NCBI GenBank assembly: GCA_964495375.1
Contig: CAZBWM010000015.1
Span: 34,844-98,843, forward strand
DNA from: JAIESQ01 sp964495375
Lineage (GTDB): Bacteria > Planctomycetota > Planctomycetia > Pirellulales > JAEUIK01
Reading direction: 5' to 3'
DNA: 64,000 nucleotides
A program made the position numbers and the translations under genes. A model generated the notes under the pieces. It searched no databases. It was not told where the DNA came from and saw nothing but the letters and a program-made list of their open reading frames with translations. Positions 26,927 to 36,629 of the stretch are shown piece after piece. The first letter of the stretch is position 1. Each line of letters begins with the position of its first letter.

Positions 26927-28234
26927 ATGTGGTTGCGGCACGGACATCTCGGCGGTTTCGTCGCGCTCTTCGCGGTGGCGCTAGTGCTGCGCCTGTCGGC
27001 AGGCGTGTGGTGGCAAAGCCGGCTGCCCGATGCGCAGTCGTTCGGTTTCAGCGACAGCCATAGTTATTGGGAACTGGCGCGCACGATTGCCGAGGGGAAG
27101 CCGTACCAGTTTGATTCGCCGGATGCCAAAGTGTTTCGCACGCCTGGCTATCCGGCGGTGCTCGCGCCGCTGTTTGTGATGTGGGGAGGAAAACCGCCGG
27201 TGTGGGCGGCACGAGCCGAGAGCGCGGTACTCGGCACGCTTGGCGTGGGAGCGGTTTATTTGTTGGGTGCGTTGGCATTCGACGGGCGCGTCGGTTATCT
27301 CGCGGCGTGGTTGGCGGCGGTGCTGCCCGGTTCGATCGGACTGGGCGTTTACGTATTGAGCGAAGCGGCCTTCGCGCCGCTGTTGGTATTGAACGCGGCG
27401 CTGGTGGTGGCCGCCTGGCGCGCGAGTAAGCGTTCGGCGTCATTGGGCCTGGCACTTGCCGCGGGACTCTGTGCGGCAGCCGCGACCTTGATGCGCCCGA
27501 GCTGGTTGCTGTTTACGCCAATGGCGGTCGCCGTCGGCGCGTTCTTCTTTCCGCCACGTGGCCGGCAACTGCTGCTGGGGGCCGCGATGGTGTCCGGCCT
27601 GGTGCTGGGGATGGCCCCTTGGTGGGTGCGCAATTACCGCGTGATCGGGCACTTCGTGCCGACGACCCTGCAGGTGGGCGCCAGTTTGTACGACGGGCTC
27701 AGCCCCCAGGCGACCGGCGCCAGCGAGATGAGTTTTGTGCCGACGTTCACGCTTGAGGAAAGGGAAGCCGAACGCCTGGCGGCCGATCGACCCGAGGCCA
27801 GCACGCCGCGCGATCCCTTCGAGTACCGGCTCGACCGGCGGATGTTCAACTCCGCGGCCGCTTGGGCGCGGCAGCATCCCTTCGAAGTTGCCCGATTAGC
27901 TGCCGTGAAATTCGCGCGGCTTTGGAACGTTTGGCCGAACGAAGCTCAGTTTCGCTCGTGGCCCTTGCGGCTGGCCGTACTGGTGACGTATGGGCCGGTG
28001 CTCGTGCTGGCGATCGTGGGGGCGTGGCGATTCCGCCGGCGCGGCTGGTCGACGGCGATCTGCTGGCTGCCAGCGGCGTACTTGACCTTGATGCACATGG
28101 TGTTCGTCAGCTCACTTCGCTATCGCGAACCGCCGCTGTTGGCGCTGTTGGTGCTGGCGGCGGCTGCCTGCTTGTTTCGATCGGTCGACAACCCCACGTC
28201 TGTGGTTGGTCGAGCCGCCGTGGCTCGACGTTAA
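26927..28234 (+). CDS. GT39/ArnT-like membrane glycosyltransferase
   Basis: 435 residues, starting at ATG 26927 (MWLRHGHLGG); the in-frame extension to 26801 looks non-coding. About ten membrane helices follow. After the first helix comes FGFSDSHSYWELARTIAEGKPYQFDSPDAKVFRTPGYPAVLAPLF: an acidic residue in the first external loop and the FRTPGYP motif are typical of dolichyl- or undecaprenyl-phosphate-sugar transferases (GT-C fold). The enzyme would transfer a sugar from a lipid carrier on the outer face of the inner membrane. A gap of 42 bp separates it from the AsmA-like gene on the same strand. Confidence 0.8.
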   Translation: MWLRHGHLGGFVALFAVALVLRLSAGVWWQSRLPDAQSFGFSDSHSYWELARTIAEGKPYQFDSPDAKVFRTPGYPAVLAPLFVMWGGKPPVWAARAESAVLGTLGVGAVYLLGALAFDGRVGYLAAWLAAVLPGSIGLGVYVLSEAAFAPLLVLNAALVVAAWRASKRSASLGLALAAGLCAAAATLMRPSWLLFTPMAVAVGAFFFPPRGRQLLLGAAMVSGLVLGMAPWWVRNYRVIGHFVPTTLQVGASLYDGLSPQATGASEMSFVPTFTLEEREAERLAADRPEASTPRDPFEYRLDRRMFNSAAAWARQHPFEVARLAAVKFARLWNVWPNEAQFRSWPLRLAVLVTYGPVLVLAIVGAWRFRRRGWSTAICWLPAAYLTLMHMVFVSSLRYREPPLLALLVLAAAACLFRSVDNPTSVVGRAAVARR

Positions 28235-28276
28235 AGGAAGCGCGTCATTATTCACTCCTGCGTCAACGGCTGTTGG

Positions 28277-31200
28277 ATGCTCTTCAAATGGGGCCTGGCG
28301 CTTGCCTTGGCCGCAGGGGTGGCGATCGGCTTTTACGCGTACTACCACGTCGATGAGGAAGTGCGCCGGCACGTCGAGGCCAGGTTTGCCCAGCACTACC
28401 CTCAGTTAACGGTGAGCGTCCACGCGGCGACGCGCGTGCCGGGGCAAGGGCTCGAAGTGCGCGGCCTGGCGATCAGCGAGCCGCACGCCGTGGGGCCGCG
28501 GGGCGAGCTGGCCCACTTCGATGAGATGTTTCTGGCCTGCGACGCGGAATTGCCATCGCTGATGGTGCAGGAGCCGAAGGTAAGTAAGGTGGTCATTCGC
28601 CGCGCGCACCTGCTGGCGACGCGCCGGCCCGACGGCACCTGGAGCAGCGGCCAACTGCTGCCGCTACCAAATTTTGGCGCGAAGCCGCCCGAGGTGGTGA
28701 TCGAAAACGCGACGATGGAGTTCTTCGATCCGCTGAAGAATCCGTCGAGCACGTTCACGGTGCGCGACGTGAACCTGGTCGTGACGCCGATCGCCGTGGC
28801 GCACGACGCTCCGACGGCCGACGCTTCGCACCTGGTGCAGGGCTCGTTCGTGGCCGATCACTGCCAGCGGGTCGAGTTCACCGGGCGGTTGGCCGACGGT
28901 GGCCGCCGTTGGGAGTTCACCGGCATCGCCGAGGGGCTCGAACTCTCGCCCGAGCTGCACGCGACGCTCCCCGGCCCGCTGGCCGAGCGGCTGACGGTGC
29001 TGCGCTCGGTGCGCTCGATGTCGCGGTTCAAGTATCGCATCAGCCAGGACAAACGCCACGATCCGCCGATTCGTTTCGCCTTCGACGGTCAACTCGTGCG
29101 CGGGCGTATCGAAGACAAGCGGCTCCCCTACCCGCTGACCGACACTTCTGGGCGCGTCTATCTCGATAATAACGGGCTGCGGATCGAAGATTTGCGGGCC
29201 CGCAACGGACAAACCACGCTGTGGGTGAAGAAGGCCGTGCGGCGCGGTTTTGGTCCCGGCGCGCCGATGTCGATCGAAGGACGCTGCGACCGGTTGACGA
29301 TCGATCGTGACGTGCTCGATTCGCTGCCAGAGAAATGGCGCGGCAAGTGGCACGAGTTCTTTCTGGCGGGCGTGGTCGACCTGGACGTCAAGCTCGATTA
29401 CGACGGCCAGCGCTGGAACCCCGACGTGCTGGTGAACTGCGTCGACACCTCGTTCACTTATCACAAGTTTCCCTACCGGCTCGAGCAAGGGCGCGGCAGC
29501 CTGCGTTTCAAGAACAACACGATGGATCTCTCGCTGCGCGCTTATAGCGGGGCGGACGAAGTGTCGCTCGTCGGCAAGGTGGTCAACTGCGAGAGCGACC
29601 CCGATGTGTGGTTCGAGGTACGGGCCGATCGCCTGGCGCTCGACCAGAAGCTGTTCGACGCCCTGCCCGAGGGGCCGCGGCAAGCGATCCGCGAGTTGCG
29701 ACCGTACGGAGCGATCCGCGTCGAGGCCGAGTTCTCACGGCGCCCCGGCCCGCAAGCGCGCTTCGAGCGGCTGGTGCGCATCGACTTGATGAATTGCTCG
29801 ATCAATCACGAACGCTTCGCGTATCCGATCCACAACATTCGTGGCACGCTCGATTGGTCGGGCGAGGCCTGGACTTGCCGCGAGCTGCGAGGAACCAACG
29901 ACACGGGCGAAATCCACTGCCGGGGAAGCTTCCGCCCGACGCCGCAGGGGAGCGAGCTCGACGTGCAGCTCGTGGGGCGAAACATTGCCTTGGAGGATGA
30001 GCTACGCTCGGCACTCCCGGTTCATATGCAAACCGCCTGGCAAGACCTGAAGCCGCGGGGCCTGGTGAATCTCGACGCCGACGTGCGCTACATGCTGGCG
30101 AGCAAGCAACTGTCGTTGGGGCTGCGAGCGACGCCGGTCGCCGACACGGTGTCGATCGAGCCGCGGGCGTTTCCGTATCGGCTTGAAGCGGTCCAAGGTC
30201 AACTGGTCTATCGCGATGGCCGACTGGAGTTCGGGCGCGCGCCGGGGCCGGCACTAAGGGCGTATCACAACGGGGTCGAACTGGCCGCCCGTGGTTCATG
30301 CACCTTCGCGCCCGCCGGCTCGTGGCAAGTGTCGGTCGACGACTTGATTGTGTATCGCCTGCAGTTCGATCGCGACTTGCAGACGGCGCTGGCGCCGAGC
30401 GTTCGCGATCTGGTGCGCAAGGTCGATCCACACGGCACCATCAACGTCAGCGGCAAACTGGCCATCGCCGGGCAGCCGCAGCAGAAACCCAAGGCCTCGT
30501 GGGATCTCGACGTGACGTTTCAGCAGGCGAGCCTGCGCGCGGGGCTGGGCCTGAACAACATTTACGGCTGCGTTCACCTGATCGGTGGTTTCGACGGCCA
30601 GCAGTTTGGCTCGCATGCCGAGCTCGATCTCGACTCGCTCACCTGGCGGAACGTGCAGTTGACGGAAGTTCGGGGACCGGCCTGGATCGACGCCGAGCGC
30701 GTACTGGTCGGCACCTGGGCTGAGAAGAACGTCAAAGGGCGCCAGCCGCGGCCGCTGGTGGCCAAGGCCTACGACGGCCGCGTGGTCGGCGACGCCTGGA
30801 TCTTGCTGGCTGGCACGCCGCGCTATGCCCTGCAGGGTACGATCGTCGAGGCCGATCTGTCGCGCTGTGCGCACGAGCTGTTCGCCGGGCAGCAACAGAT
30901 GCTCGGCAAGGTGCAGGCGGGGGTCAACTTGCGCGGCAGCGGCGAAGGGCTCCACACGCTGGCCGGCACCGGCTACGTGCGGCTGCACGACGCCGACATT
31001 TATCGCATTCCGCAGATGATGTCGCTGTTGAGCGTGGTGAGCTTGAAACCGCCCGACACAACCGCGTTTACGACCAGCGACATCGACTTCCGCATCGACG
31101 GCGATCACTTGTATTTCGACCGTATCGATTTCAAGGGAGACGCCATCAGCCTCAAGGGGCGCGGCGAGATGAACTTCTCCAGCGACGTAGCGCTGACGTT

Positions 31201-31537
31201 CTACGCGCTGGTGGGGCGCGACGAGCTGCCGATCCCGGTGATCCCCGAGCTGTTCCGCGCAGCCAGCCGGCAAATCATGTTGATCCACGTCGACGGCAAA
31301 ATGGGGGCGCCGCAAATCAGTCGCGATCCCTTCCCTGGCGTGAACCAGGCCTGGCAAACACTCACGGCCGAACTGCTGCCGCCACCGGAACGCACCGGGC
31401 GATTGGCACCGCGGACGGCACAGCAATCGGCACACGCGGTGCCAGCCAATAGCGCTCCGTTGCCAGCAGCGCGACTGACGACGCCACCCGGGGCCGCGCC
31501 CGCGGCGGTACCCCAACGGCCGCGAGGGCCATACTAG
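28277..31537 (+). CDS. AsmA-like large envelope protein
   Basis: 1086 residues with an N-terminal membrane anchor (LFKWGLALALAAGVAIGFYAYY), then a long beta-rich periplasmic part. Segments such as LEVRGLAISEP, VVIENATMEFFDP and, near the end, TSDIDFRIDGDHLYFDRIDFKGDAISLKGRGEMNFSSDVALTF are typical of the AsmA/TamB/YhdP superfamily, whose members bridge inner and outer membranes and take part in lipid transport. The C-terminal 80 residues are Pro/Ala-rich and disordered. The gene follows the GT39-like gene closely and ends opposite a convergent gene. Confidence 0.8.
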   Translation: MLFKWGLALALAAGVAIGFYAYYHVDEEVRRHVEARFAQHYPQLTVSVHAATRVPGQGLEVRGLAISEPHAVGPRGELAHFDEMFLACDAELPSLMVQEPKVSKVVIRRAHLLATRRPDGTWSSGQLLPLPNFGAKPPEVVIENATMEFFDPLKNPSSTFTVRDVNLVVTPIAVAHDAPTADASHLVQGSFVADHCQRVEFTGRLADGGRRWEFTGIAEGLELSPELHATLPGPLAERLTVLRSVRSMSRFKYRISQDKRHDPPIRFAFDGQLVRGRIEDKRLPYPLTDTSGRVYLDNNGLRIEDLRARNGQTTLWVKKAVRRGFGPGAPMSIEGRCDRLTIDRDVLDSLPEKWRGKWHEFFLAGVVDLDVKLDYDGQRWNPDVLVNCVDTSFTYHKFPYRLEQGRGSLRFKNNTMDLSLRAYSGADEVSLVGKVVNCESDPDVWFEVRADRLALDQKLFDALPEGPRQAIRELRPYGAIRVEAEFSRRPGPQARFERLVRIDLMNCSINHERFAYPIHNIRGTLDWSGEAWTCRELRGTNDTGEIHCRGSFRPTPQGSELDVQLVGRNIALEDELRSALPVHMQTAWQDLKPRGLVNLDADVRYMLASKQLSLGLRATPVADTVSIEPRAFPYRLEAVQGQLVYRDGRLEFGRAPGPALRAYHNGVELAARGSCTFAPAGSWQVSVDDLIVYRLQFDRDLQTALAPSVRDLVRKVDPHGTINVSGKLAIAGQPQQKPKASWDLDVTFQQASLRAGLGLNNIYGCVHLIGGFDGQQFGSHAELDLDSLTWRNVQLTEVRGPAWIDAERVLVGTWAEKNVKGRQPRPLVAKAYDGRVVGDAWILLAGTPRYALQGTIVEADLSRCAHELFAGQQQMLGKVQAGVNLRGSGEGLHTLAGTGYVRLHDADIYRIPQMMSLLSVVSLKPPDTTAFTTSDIDFRIDGDHLYFDRIDFKGDAISLKGRGEMNFSSDVALTFYALVGRDELPIPVIPELFRAASRQIMLIHVDGKMGAPQISRDPFPGVNQAWQTLTAELLPPPERTGRLAPRTAQQSAHAVPANSAPLPAARLTTPPGAAPAAVPQRPRGPY

Positions 31538-31581
31538 AGCAGGCTGCCGAATATAGGCTGCAGGCTTTAGGTCTTGATTGC

Positions 31582-31664
31582 AGGGTGTGCGCAGCACACC
31601 AACGGCAAGCGCCGCCGCGCGATCAGGATTGCCACGTCAAAAACTGGTGCGTTTCACGCACCCT
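31582..31664. terminator. Pair of short palindromes between convergent genes
   Basis: Two hairpins with 7-bp stems and 3-base loops lie in the 138-bp convergent gap: GGTGTGC-GCA-GCACACC (31584-31600) and GGTGCGT-TTC-ACGCACC (31646-31662). The extended units, AGGGTGTGCGCAGCACACCA and the inverse of its relative at 31645-31664, are inverted to each other. They may stop transcription from both sides or be REP-like repeats. No U-run follows. Confidence 0.45.
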
Positions 31665-31675
31665 ACAGCGTGCTG

Positions 31676-33172
31676 CTACGGGAACTTGATCGAGTAGAGA
31701 TCGGCGTCTTTCATTACGAAACGCAGGCGGAATGGCTTGCCGGCCAGAGCGTCGAGCGAGCCCCCTTTCCAAGTGACGACGCGATCGAGATCATCGCCAA
31801 TGATCTCCGTGCAGTCCTCAAGTGTGAAACCTGGGAACGGCCTCCCCTTGGCATCCTGAATCTCGACGCGCACTGAACCGGCCGCCGAGGTGGCCACGTT
31901 CAAAAGCAGCGGCCAGGCCGCTGGTTCGCGTGCCCCGGCGCCAGTTGGCGTATTGAACTGCAGCACCTTCGTCGTCAACTCGCTGCCGGAGTACGGCGCG
32001 TGGTACGAAATAAACCCGTCGGGGCGCAGGGTGAAGCGATCGAGCCGGGCAGTCGGCTGACCGTAGTTCCGCTGCACGTAGAGCGACATCAACTGATGGT
32101 CGGCGGTCGGCACGATGCCGAGCGCCGGATAGTTGGTGCGCGACACCCAGTTCTCGAGCCCCGGCCCTGGGCGGACGAACGCTTCCATGAACGTGCGGTC
32201 GTAACGGTCGCCGCCGCGCGTGGTCAGTAGCACGGCGTCGGAGCAGTCGCCGAAGTAGCCCGGATCGACGCCGATCTTCTTTGCCTGTTCTTCGCTGATC
32301 ACTTTGCGGCCGGGCATGAAGCGGGCCGCCACGCCGACATAAATCTGCGGCGCGCGATAGTAAGGATGCGTTTGATTCGTGTACAGGTGTTCGGCCGGCG
32401 TGCCGCCGAAGGTCATCTGCACCGGCGGCGACCAGGTGAGAAAATCAGTCGACGTGGCCCGCGCCACGGCCCGAACTCCGTCGACCGAGCGGCGATAGTA
32501 GAGCACGTAGCACTGCTCGGCCGGCGACCAGAAAGCGACGTTCTGCGAATCGAAGACCCAGCCGTTGTCACGAAAGACCGGTGCGTCTTGCAGTTTGCGC
32601 CAGTGGATGCCATCGCCCGAGACGTAGCCCAACAACCCCGATTCGGACGTGCCGCCGAGCGCCTTATAGCGTTGATCGGAAGCGCAATCGGGACGACCAT
32701 CGACGAATGGCGAGAAGTTGTGCGTCGCGGGCGCCTGATCCTTGAGGATCACGTTGTTGTCGAGCGTGCCGGCGACCTCGTGAATGCGCAGGTTGGGCTT
32801 CGTCCACTCGATGCCATCGGGGCTTTCGGCATAACAGGTGACTTCGGCCGGCGAGCCATCTTTGCCGGCCGTCGGCAGCCCGCGGTAGTACATGCGATAG
32901 GTGTCGCGCCCCTGGATCGCTGGATCCTTCAGCACGGTCACGTAACCGCAGAAGGCGCCTTCCCAGAGTTGATCGAACTTGATCGCCGTACCGGCTGGGC
33001 GCGGCTCATGCAGGCGCAGCTCGCCGCCGCTGAGCGAGTCGATCAAGTAGCGATCGACGAACAACTCGCGGCTTCCGGAGACGTCGAGCGGCTCGGCGGC
33101 GCGGAGTGGTTCGGCACGCAGCGCAGCACCGCAGGCCATTACGCCAATTACGAACCAATTGGTTAATTGCAT
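31676..33172 (-). CDS. Secreted five-bladed propeller protein, glycoside-hydrolase-like
   Basis: 498 residues with a signal peptide (QLTNWFVIGVMACGAALRAEPLRAAEP). The body has repeated beta-propeller strands such as ELFVDRYLIDSL, TYRMYYRG, CYAESPDGIEWTKPNLRI, LLGYVSGDGIHWRKLQDAPVF and ATSTDFLTWSPPVQ, the pattern of GH43/GH32-like enzymes in which one strand per blade reads SxDGxxW. A beta-sandwich of about 100 residues closes the protein (SVRVEIQDAKGRPFPGF). Catalytic acids cannot be assigned by eye, so it could be an enzyme or a carbohydrate-binding relative. Its ATG directly follows the stop of the PEP-CTERM-like gene with no spacer. Confidence 0.75.
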   Translation of the reverse strand: MQLTNWFVIGVMACGAALRAEPLRAAEPLDVSGSRELFVDRYLIDSLSGGELRLHEPRPAGTAIKFDQLWEGAFCGYVTVLKDPAIQGRDTYRMYYRGLPTAGKDGSPAEVTCYAESPDGIEWTKPNLRIHEVAGTLDNNVILKDQAPATHNFSPFVDGRPDCASDQRYKALGGTSESGLLGYVSGDGIHWRKLQDAPVFRDNGWVFDSQNVAFWSPAEQCYVLYYRRSVDGVRAVARATSTDFLTWSPPVQMTFGGTPAEHLYTNQTHPYYRAPQIYVGVAARFMPGRKVISEEQAKKIGVDPGYFGDCSDAVLLTTRGGDRYDRTFMEAFVRPGPGLENWVSRTNYPALGIVPTADHQLMSLYVQRNYGQPTARLDRFTLRPDGFISYHAPYSGSELTTKVLQFNTPTGAGAREPAAWPLLLNVATSAAGSVRVEIQDAKGRPFPGFTLEDCTEIIGDDLDRVVTWKGGSLDALAGKPFRLRFVMKDADLYSIKFP

Positions 33173-34084
33173 CTAGTTTTGCCTTGATTCTGCTAAGCGA
33201 AGTCGAGAAGTTTTCCTCAGCCGAAGTGCCAGCCACGCAGACAAGGGCACGACCGCACTCATGGCCATCGAGATGCCCGATGCTTCTGGAACCGGCGCGA
33301 TCGCATAGATCCCACCCTTGAGCGTTCCGCCTTGATAACTAAACAACGTCGGAATTTTGAGATTCCAGGACAACTCGACGGGAAGCTCGAGAACGGCGAA
33401 GTTCTTTGCGATCGTAAATGACCCTGATTTCGTTGACACGTTCCCCAGTACTCTTGACGAGAAGTCGGGGGCACCGCTGCCGACAAAGGGATTCTGGCGT
33501 ACGACTATAACTTCCTGAGAGAGATCGAACTTGCCGATTCCGGCGCCGAATACCTCGAAGTCACCCTGCGGGTCGATGGGAACGGTGATCCCGTGCATTT
33601 CGCCGGCAAAGTCGCGCAGTGCGTGGTAGAGGTACACATTATTCGCCGCATCATAGGCCTGACTGGAGAGGTCGGCTGGCGCGCCTTCAAAAAAATTGCC
33701 TCCTGGGAGGGAGGGGAGCACTTTGGCATTCGTGGCGCCGACCCCCGTAATATCCGCGGCCCAGGAAATCTCGCCGTTTTCGACTGTGACATCGACCGTG
33801 CCCAGGATTTGCATTTTAGTGCTGTTGGCCACTTGCTCCGTGAGCGGAATCACCTCCCCCAGTTGCGTCGCCACACTGCCTTGATAGCGGAACGAACTGA
33901 TTTCACTGACGATGTTGAGGTGATACGTAGCGGCCTGCGAGACGGCCGAGCAAGCGATTAAGATCGCGCAGCCTAACATCAGCAATGATACGCGCGAGAA
34001 ACTGACTCGAACCTGGGATTGTCGTCGGCGGTGACTAGTCGAAACGACGAGCGGCGAACACCGGCGCATCTGGAATTGGCCCAT
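33173..34084 (-). CDS. PEP-CTERM-like exported protein
   Basis: 303 residues. An N-terminal basic stretch and hydrophobic helix (VSLLMLGCAILIACSAVSQA) form a signal peptide; the start may be later than ATG 34084. The middle is beta-rich (TYHLNIVSEISSFRYQGSVATQ, KMQILGTVDVTVENGEISWAADI). The C-terminus has VPEAS, a hydrophobic helix (ISMAMSAVVPLSAWLALRL) and a basic end, the order of a PEP-CTERM sorting tail in which an exosortase cleaves and replaces the anchor. The motif here is PEA rather than PEP, so processing is uncertain. The gene abuts the secreted propeller gene, so both are probably exported together. Confidence 0.72.
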   Translation of the reverse strand: MGQFQMRRCSPLVVSTSHRRRQSQVRVSFSRVSLLMLGCAILIACSAVSQAATYHLNIVSEISSFRYQGSVATQLGEVIPLTEQVANSTKMQILGTVDVTVENGEISWAADITGVGATNAKVLPSLPGGNFFEGAPADLSSQAYDAANNVYLYHALRDFAGEMHGITVPIDPQGDFEVFGAGIGKFDLSQEVIVVRQNPFVGSGAPDFSSRVLGNVSTKSGSFTIAKNFAVLELPVELSWNLKIPTLFSYQGGTLKGGIYAIAPVPEASGISMAMSAVVPLSAWLALRLRKTSRLRLAESRQN

Positions 34085-34464
34085 TAGAACCTTCCCTCGA
34101 GAATGGATTGAGCAAAAACGACATGGGAATCTTGCTCGTGTCCATTAGCGACTTCTTTCGCGAGGAAAGAGGGGTTCCGGGCGAGTTCGAACTTGTGCAA
34201 CTCGATTGCATTGAAGGCTCACCCCGAGCTAATGTCAAGTTTTTTTAATACCTTGAATTGTCGGGCGCAGTAGCGGCAACGTGGTCGTGCCGTTGACGCC
34301 GCCGTAGAATTCCTCTCAACGCACCAATCTTGAGGGCTGAAGGCCGCACGCGCTGGGGGACACGCGGGACGGATTTGCGATAATCCGCGTCTGGCATCGA
34401 GAGGAAAATCGGTTTCGTTGCACCGGTAGATTCCGCCATCAGACACCCGCATCTTGAATTTCTC
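34085..34464. other. Divergent intergenic region
   Basis: 380 bases between the PEP-CTERM-like gene (minus) and the ABC ATPase gene (plus). A T-run (AAGTTTTTTTAA, near 34238) is the only conspicuous sequence. I see no gene, repeat family member or clear promoter. Confidence 0.5.
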
Positions 34465-35241
34465 ATGATCACACTCGTCGACGTGGTGCAGCATTACAGT
34501 GTGCGGCCCGTCTTGCGTGATATCAATTTGCAGATCCCGGCCGGGGAGTTGGTCGCAATCGTCGGCCCCAACGGAATGGGCAAGTCGACTCTGCTGCGCG
34601 TGATGGCCGGCACGCTCGCGCCGCAACGTGGTCACGTGGAGATCGACGGCCTGCGACGTGGCAGCTCGGTTGAGACCGAACTGGCGATTCGCCGCCGAGT
34701 CTGCTTCCTGCCCGATCATCCCTGGCTGGCCAAACGCTTGACGGGGCGGGAGTTCTTGGCGGCGGTGGGCGCGCTCTACGAAATCGACTCGATCCGATTG
34801 CTGGATCACATCGATCGCTTGCTGACGCTGTTCGATCTCGAGGCCGAGGGAGATTGGCCGATCTCCAGCTATTCGAATGGTCAGAAAAAGAAAATCGCGC
34901 TGGCCGGGGCGCTGGTGACCGATGTGCCAGTGCTGCTGCTGGACGAACCGTTCGGCGGCGGACTCGATCCGGCCGGCATCATGGCGCTGAAGCGCGTGTT
35001 GCAACGCTTGGCGGCGCGCAACGATCGCACGGTGGTGATGACCACGCCGGTGCCCGAATTGCTCGATGAGGTGGCCGAGCGGATCTTGATCTTGCGCGAC
35101 GGGCGGATTGCCATCGATGACACGCCGCAAGGCTTGCGCGAACGCTCCGGCACGACGGGCCCTTTGGCCGGCGCGCTGGAGCGCTTGATTTATCCTCAGG
35201 CGGTCGAGCACGTCGATCAGTACTTTCGCGAGGGGGAGTGA
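34465..35241 (+). CDS. ABC transporter ATP-binding subunit
   Basis: 258 residues, one complete nucleotide-binding domain. It has Walker A GPNGMGKST, the signature region YSNGQKKKIALAGAL (SNGQ in place of LSGGQ) and Walker B VLLLDEPFGGGLDP. The modified signature is common in the subfamily of exporters that resembles the gliding or drug ABC-2 ATPases. Its TGA stop overlaps the ATG of the membrane partner by one base (TGATG), so they are translationally coupled. Transported substrate unknown. Confidence 0.88.
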   Translation: MITLVDVVQHYSVRPVLRDINLQIPAGELVAIVGPNGMGKSTLLRVMAGTLAPQRGHVEIDGLRRGSSVETELAIRRRVCFLPDHPWLAKRLTGREFLAAVGALYEIDSIRLLDHIDRLLTLFDLEAEGDWPISSYSNGQKKKIALAGALVTDVPVLLLDEPFGGGLDPAGIMALKRVLQRLAARNDRTVVMTTPVPELLDEVAERILILRDGRIAIDDTPQGLRERSGTTGPLAGALERLIYPQAVEHVDQYFREGE

Positions 35242-36422
35242 TGGCCGCGCGCGAGTTGACTTGGAAGTGGCGAGCGATTGCCTGGCTATGGCTGGTGGCG
35301 CCGCCGTACTGGGTGGTGATTCTCTATTTCGTTGTGCTGTTGGGCTTGGAACTCTTCGCGCATACGCTCTTGGCTCCTAGTAGGGTGTCCCCCTTCGACG
35401 AACATTTCAATCGAGAAATGTGTCAGATCGCGCACACACCGCGTGATGTCTGGTTGGCGGTCGGTTTTTTTGCCTGGAGCTTTTGGCGCGTGGGTTCCAC
35501 TCATCCGTTTTATCAGCCCCCCTATGCAGCCTGGTTGGAGCTCACTCCCTGGAAGCTGGGGCTCCCGCTGCCCGCCGGACCAATTCACCTTGTTCCTCAA
35601 GATGGCGTAGTCCTCGGGCTCGGGTTTCTGTTGTTGCAGCATGCGGCGAAGCTGGAAACTGGCTGGCTGTTCGCGGCGTTCGCGATCCCGTATCTCGGCG
35701 TGTTGATGCTGGCGTGCGCGACCACCTACGCAGTTGGCTATGCGTACGCGATCGCCTTCGGGCTGGCGCTGGCCGTTTGGCTGCGGCTGCCGTCCATCGC
35801 TTCCGTCGCCGTGTTGATCGCGCTGTACCCGATCGCGATGTTGGGAGTACGACGATCGTTGAGCTGTTTTCCTTGGGGAAGTCGCAGCACGGCTTCGCTG
35901 CAGGATCATCTCAATCAATTGTTCGCCGCACGGGCCGGCTGGCCGCATGTCGATCTCGCGCCGGGTAAAACCTTTGCACGAATGCCGTGGCGCGATGCGC
36001 TGGTGTTGCCGTGGCTGGCCTCCGCGTGGCTCGTCGCGCTGGCAACCAATCTTGAGCTGATTGACGACCGTCGAGTCTGCATTGGCATGGGCAGCATCTT
36101 GACGGTGATTGCCGCGACATCCGTCCGTTGGCTGGTCTATGTCGGTGAGTTCCACCCGCCGATTAGTTTGTTTGGCCGGATTGCGACTGGAAGGCTTTTG
36201 ATTCCAAAATACGACCGCGTCTGGATTCCATTTCTGCTGGGTTGGGCAGTCGTACTGTTGCAAATGAGGTACATGCGACTGGCGGAAGTCACCGGGCCGT
36301 TCGCACTGGCGATCGGCCTGACGATTCAATTCGGCATGGGTCCTTCGCTGAAGAATTGGGCGTTGACGTCGCCCCATCGTCTGCGACTTGTACTCGGCCG
36401 CAATGAGATGATCGAGCTTTGA
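35241..36422 (+). CDS. ABC-2-like membrane subunit
   Basis: 393 residues with about eight or nine hydrophobic segments (for example WLVAPPYWVVILYFVVLLGLELFAHTL, AIAFGLALAVWL). A soluble central part contains DHLNQLFAARAGWPHVDLAPGK. I take the ATG at 35241; a GTG one codon earlier is also possible. The family is not one I recognise by motif. Its coupling to the ATPase gene makes it the likely permease of the same transporter. It ends about 208 bp before dapF. Confidence 0.75.
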   Translation: MAARELTWKWRAIAWLWLVAPPYWVVILYFVVLLGLELFAHTLLAPSRVSPFDEHFNREMCQIAHTPRDVWLAVGFFAWSFWRVGSTHPFYQPPYAAWLELTPWKLGLPLPAGPIHLVPQDGVVLGLGFLLLQHAAKLETGWLFAAFAIPYLGVLMLACATTYAVGYAYAIAFGLALAVWLRLPSIASVAVLIALYPIAMLGVRRSLSCFPWGSRSTASLQDHLNQLFAARAGWPHVDLAPGKTFARMPWRDALVLPWLASAWLVALATNLELIDDRRVCIGMGSILTVIAATSVRWLVYVGEFHPPISLFGRIATGRLLIPKYDRVWIPFLLGWAVVLLQMRYMRLAEVTGPFALAIGLTIQFGMGPSLKNWALTSPHRLRLVLGRNEMIEL

Positions 36423-36629
36423 GTCGTCGCATTTCGTTGTTGGAAAACTCTGCCAGGCGGCGAATCGTGCAGGAAAACCCGTCTTTGCCCAAACCCGCTT
36501 GTCGGCGTAAAATGCCCACTCGCGGGGCACTTGCGACCGACCGCGCAGCGGCGCTGTACGGCGGTCAAATCACCATTATTCACCACTTACGGCTCCGCGG
36601 CGGCGGCGGCCAGTCAGGACAACTTCTCG

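Noticed and set aside
35286..36530. Open frame of about 414 codons opposite the ABC membrane subunit
   Set aside because: Gln/Arg-rich composition and no recognisable motif, while the plus strand codes hydrophobic helices.
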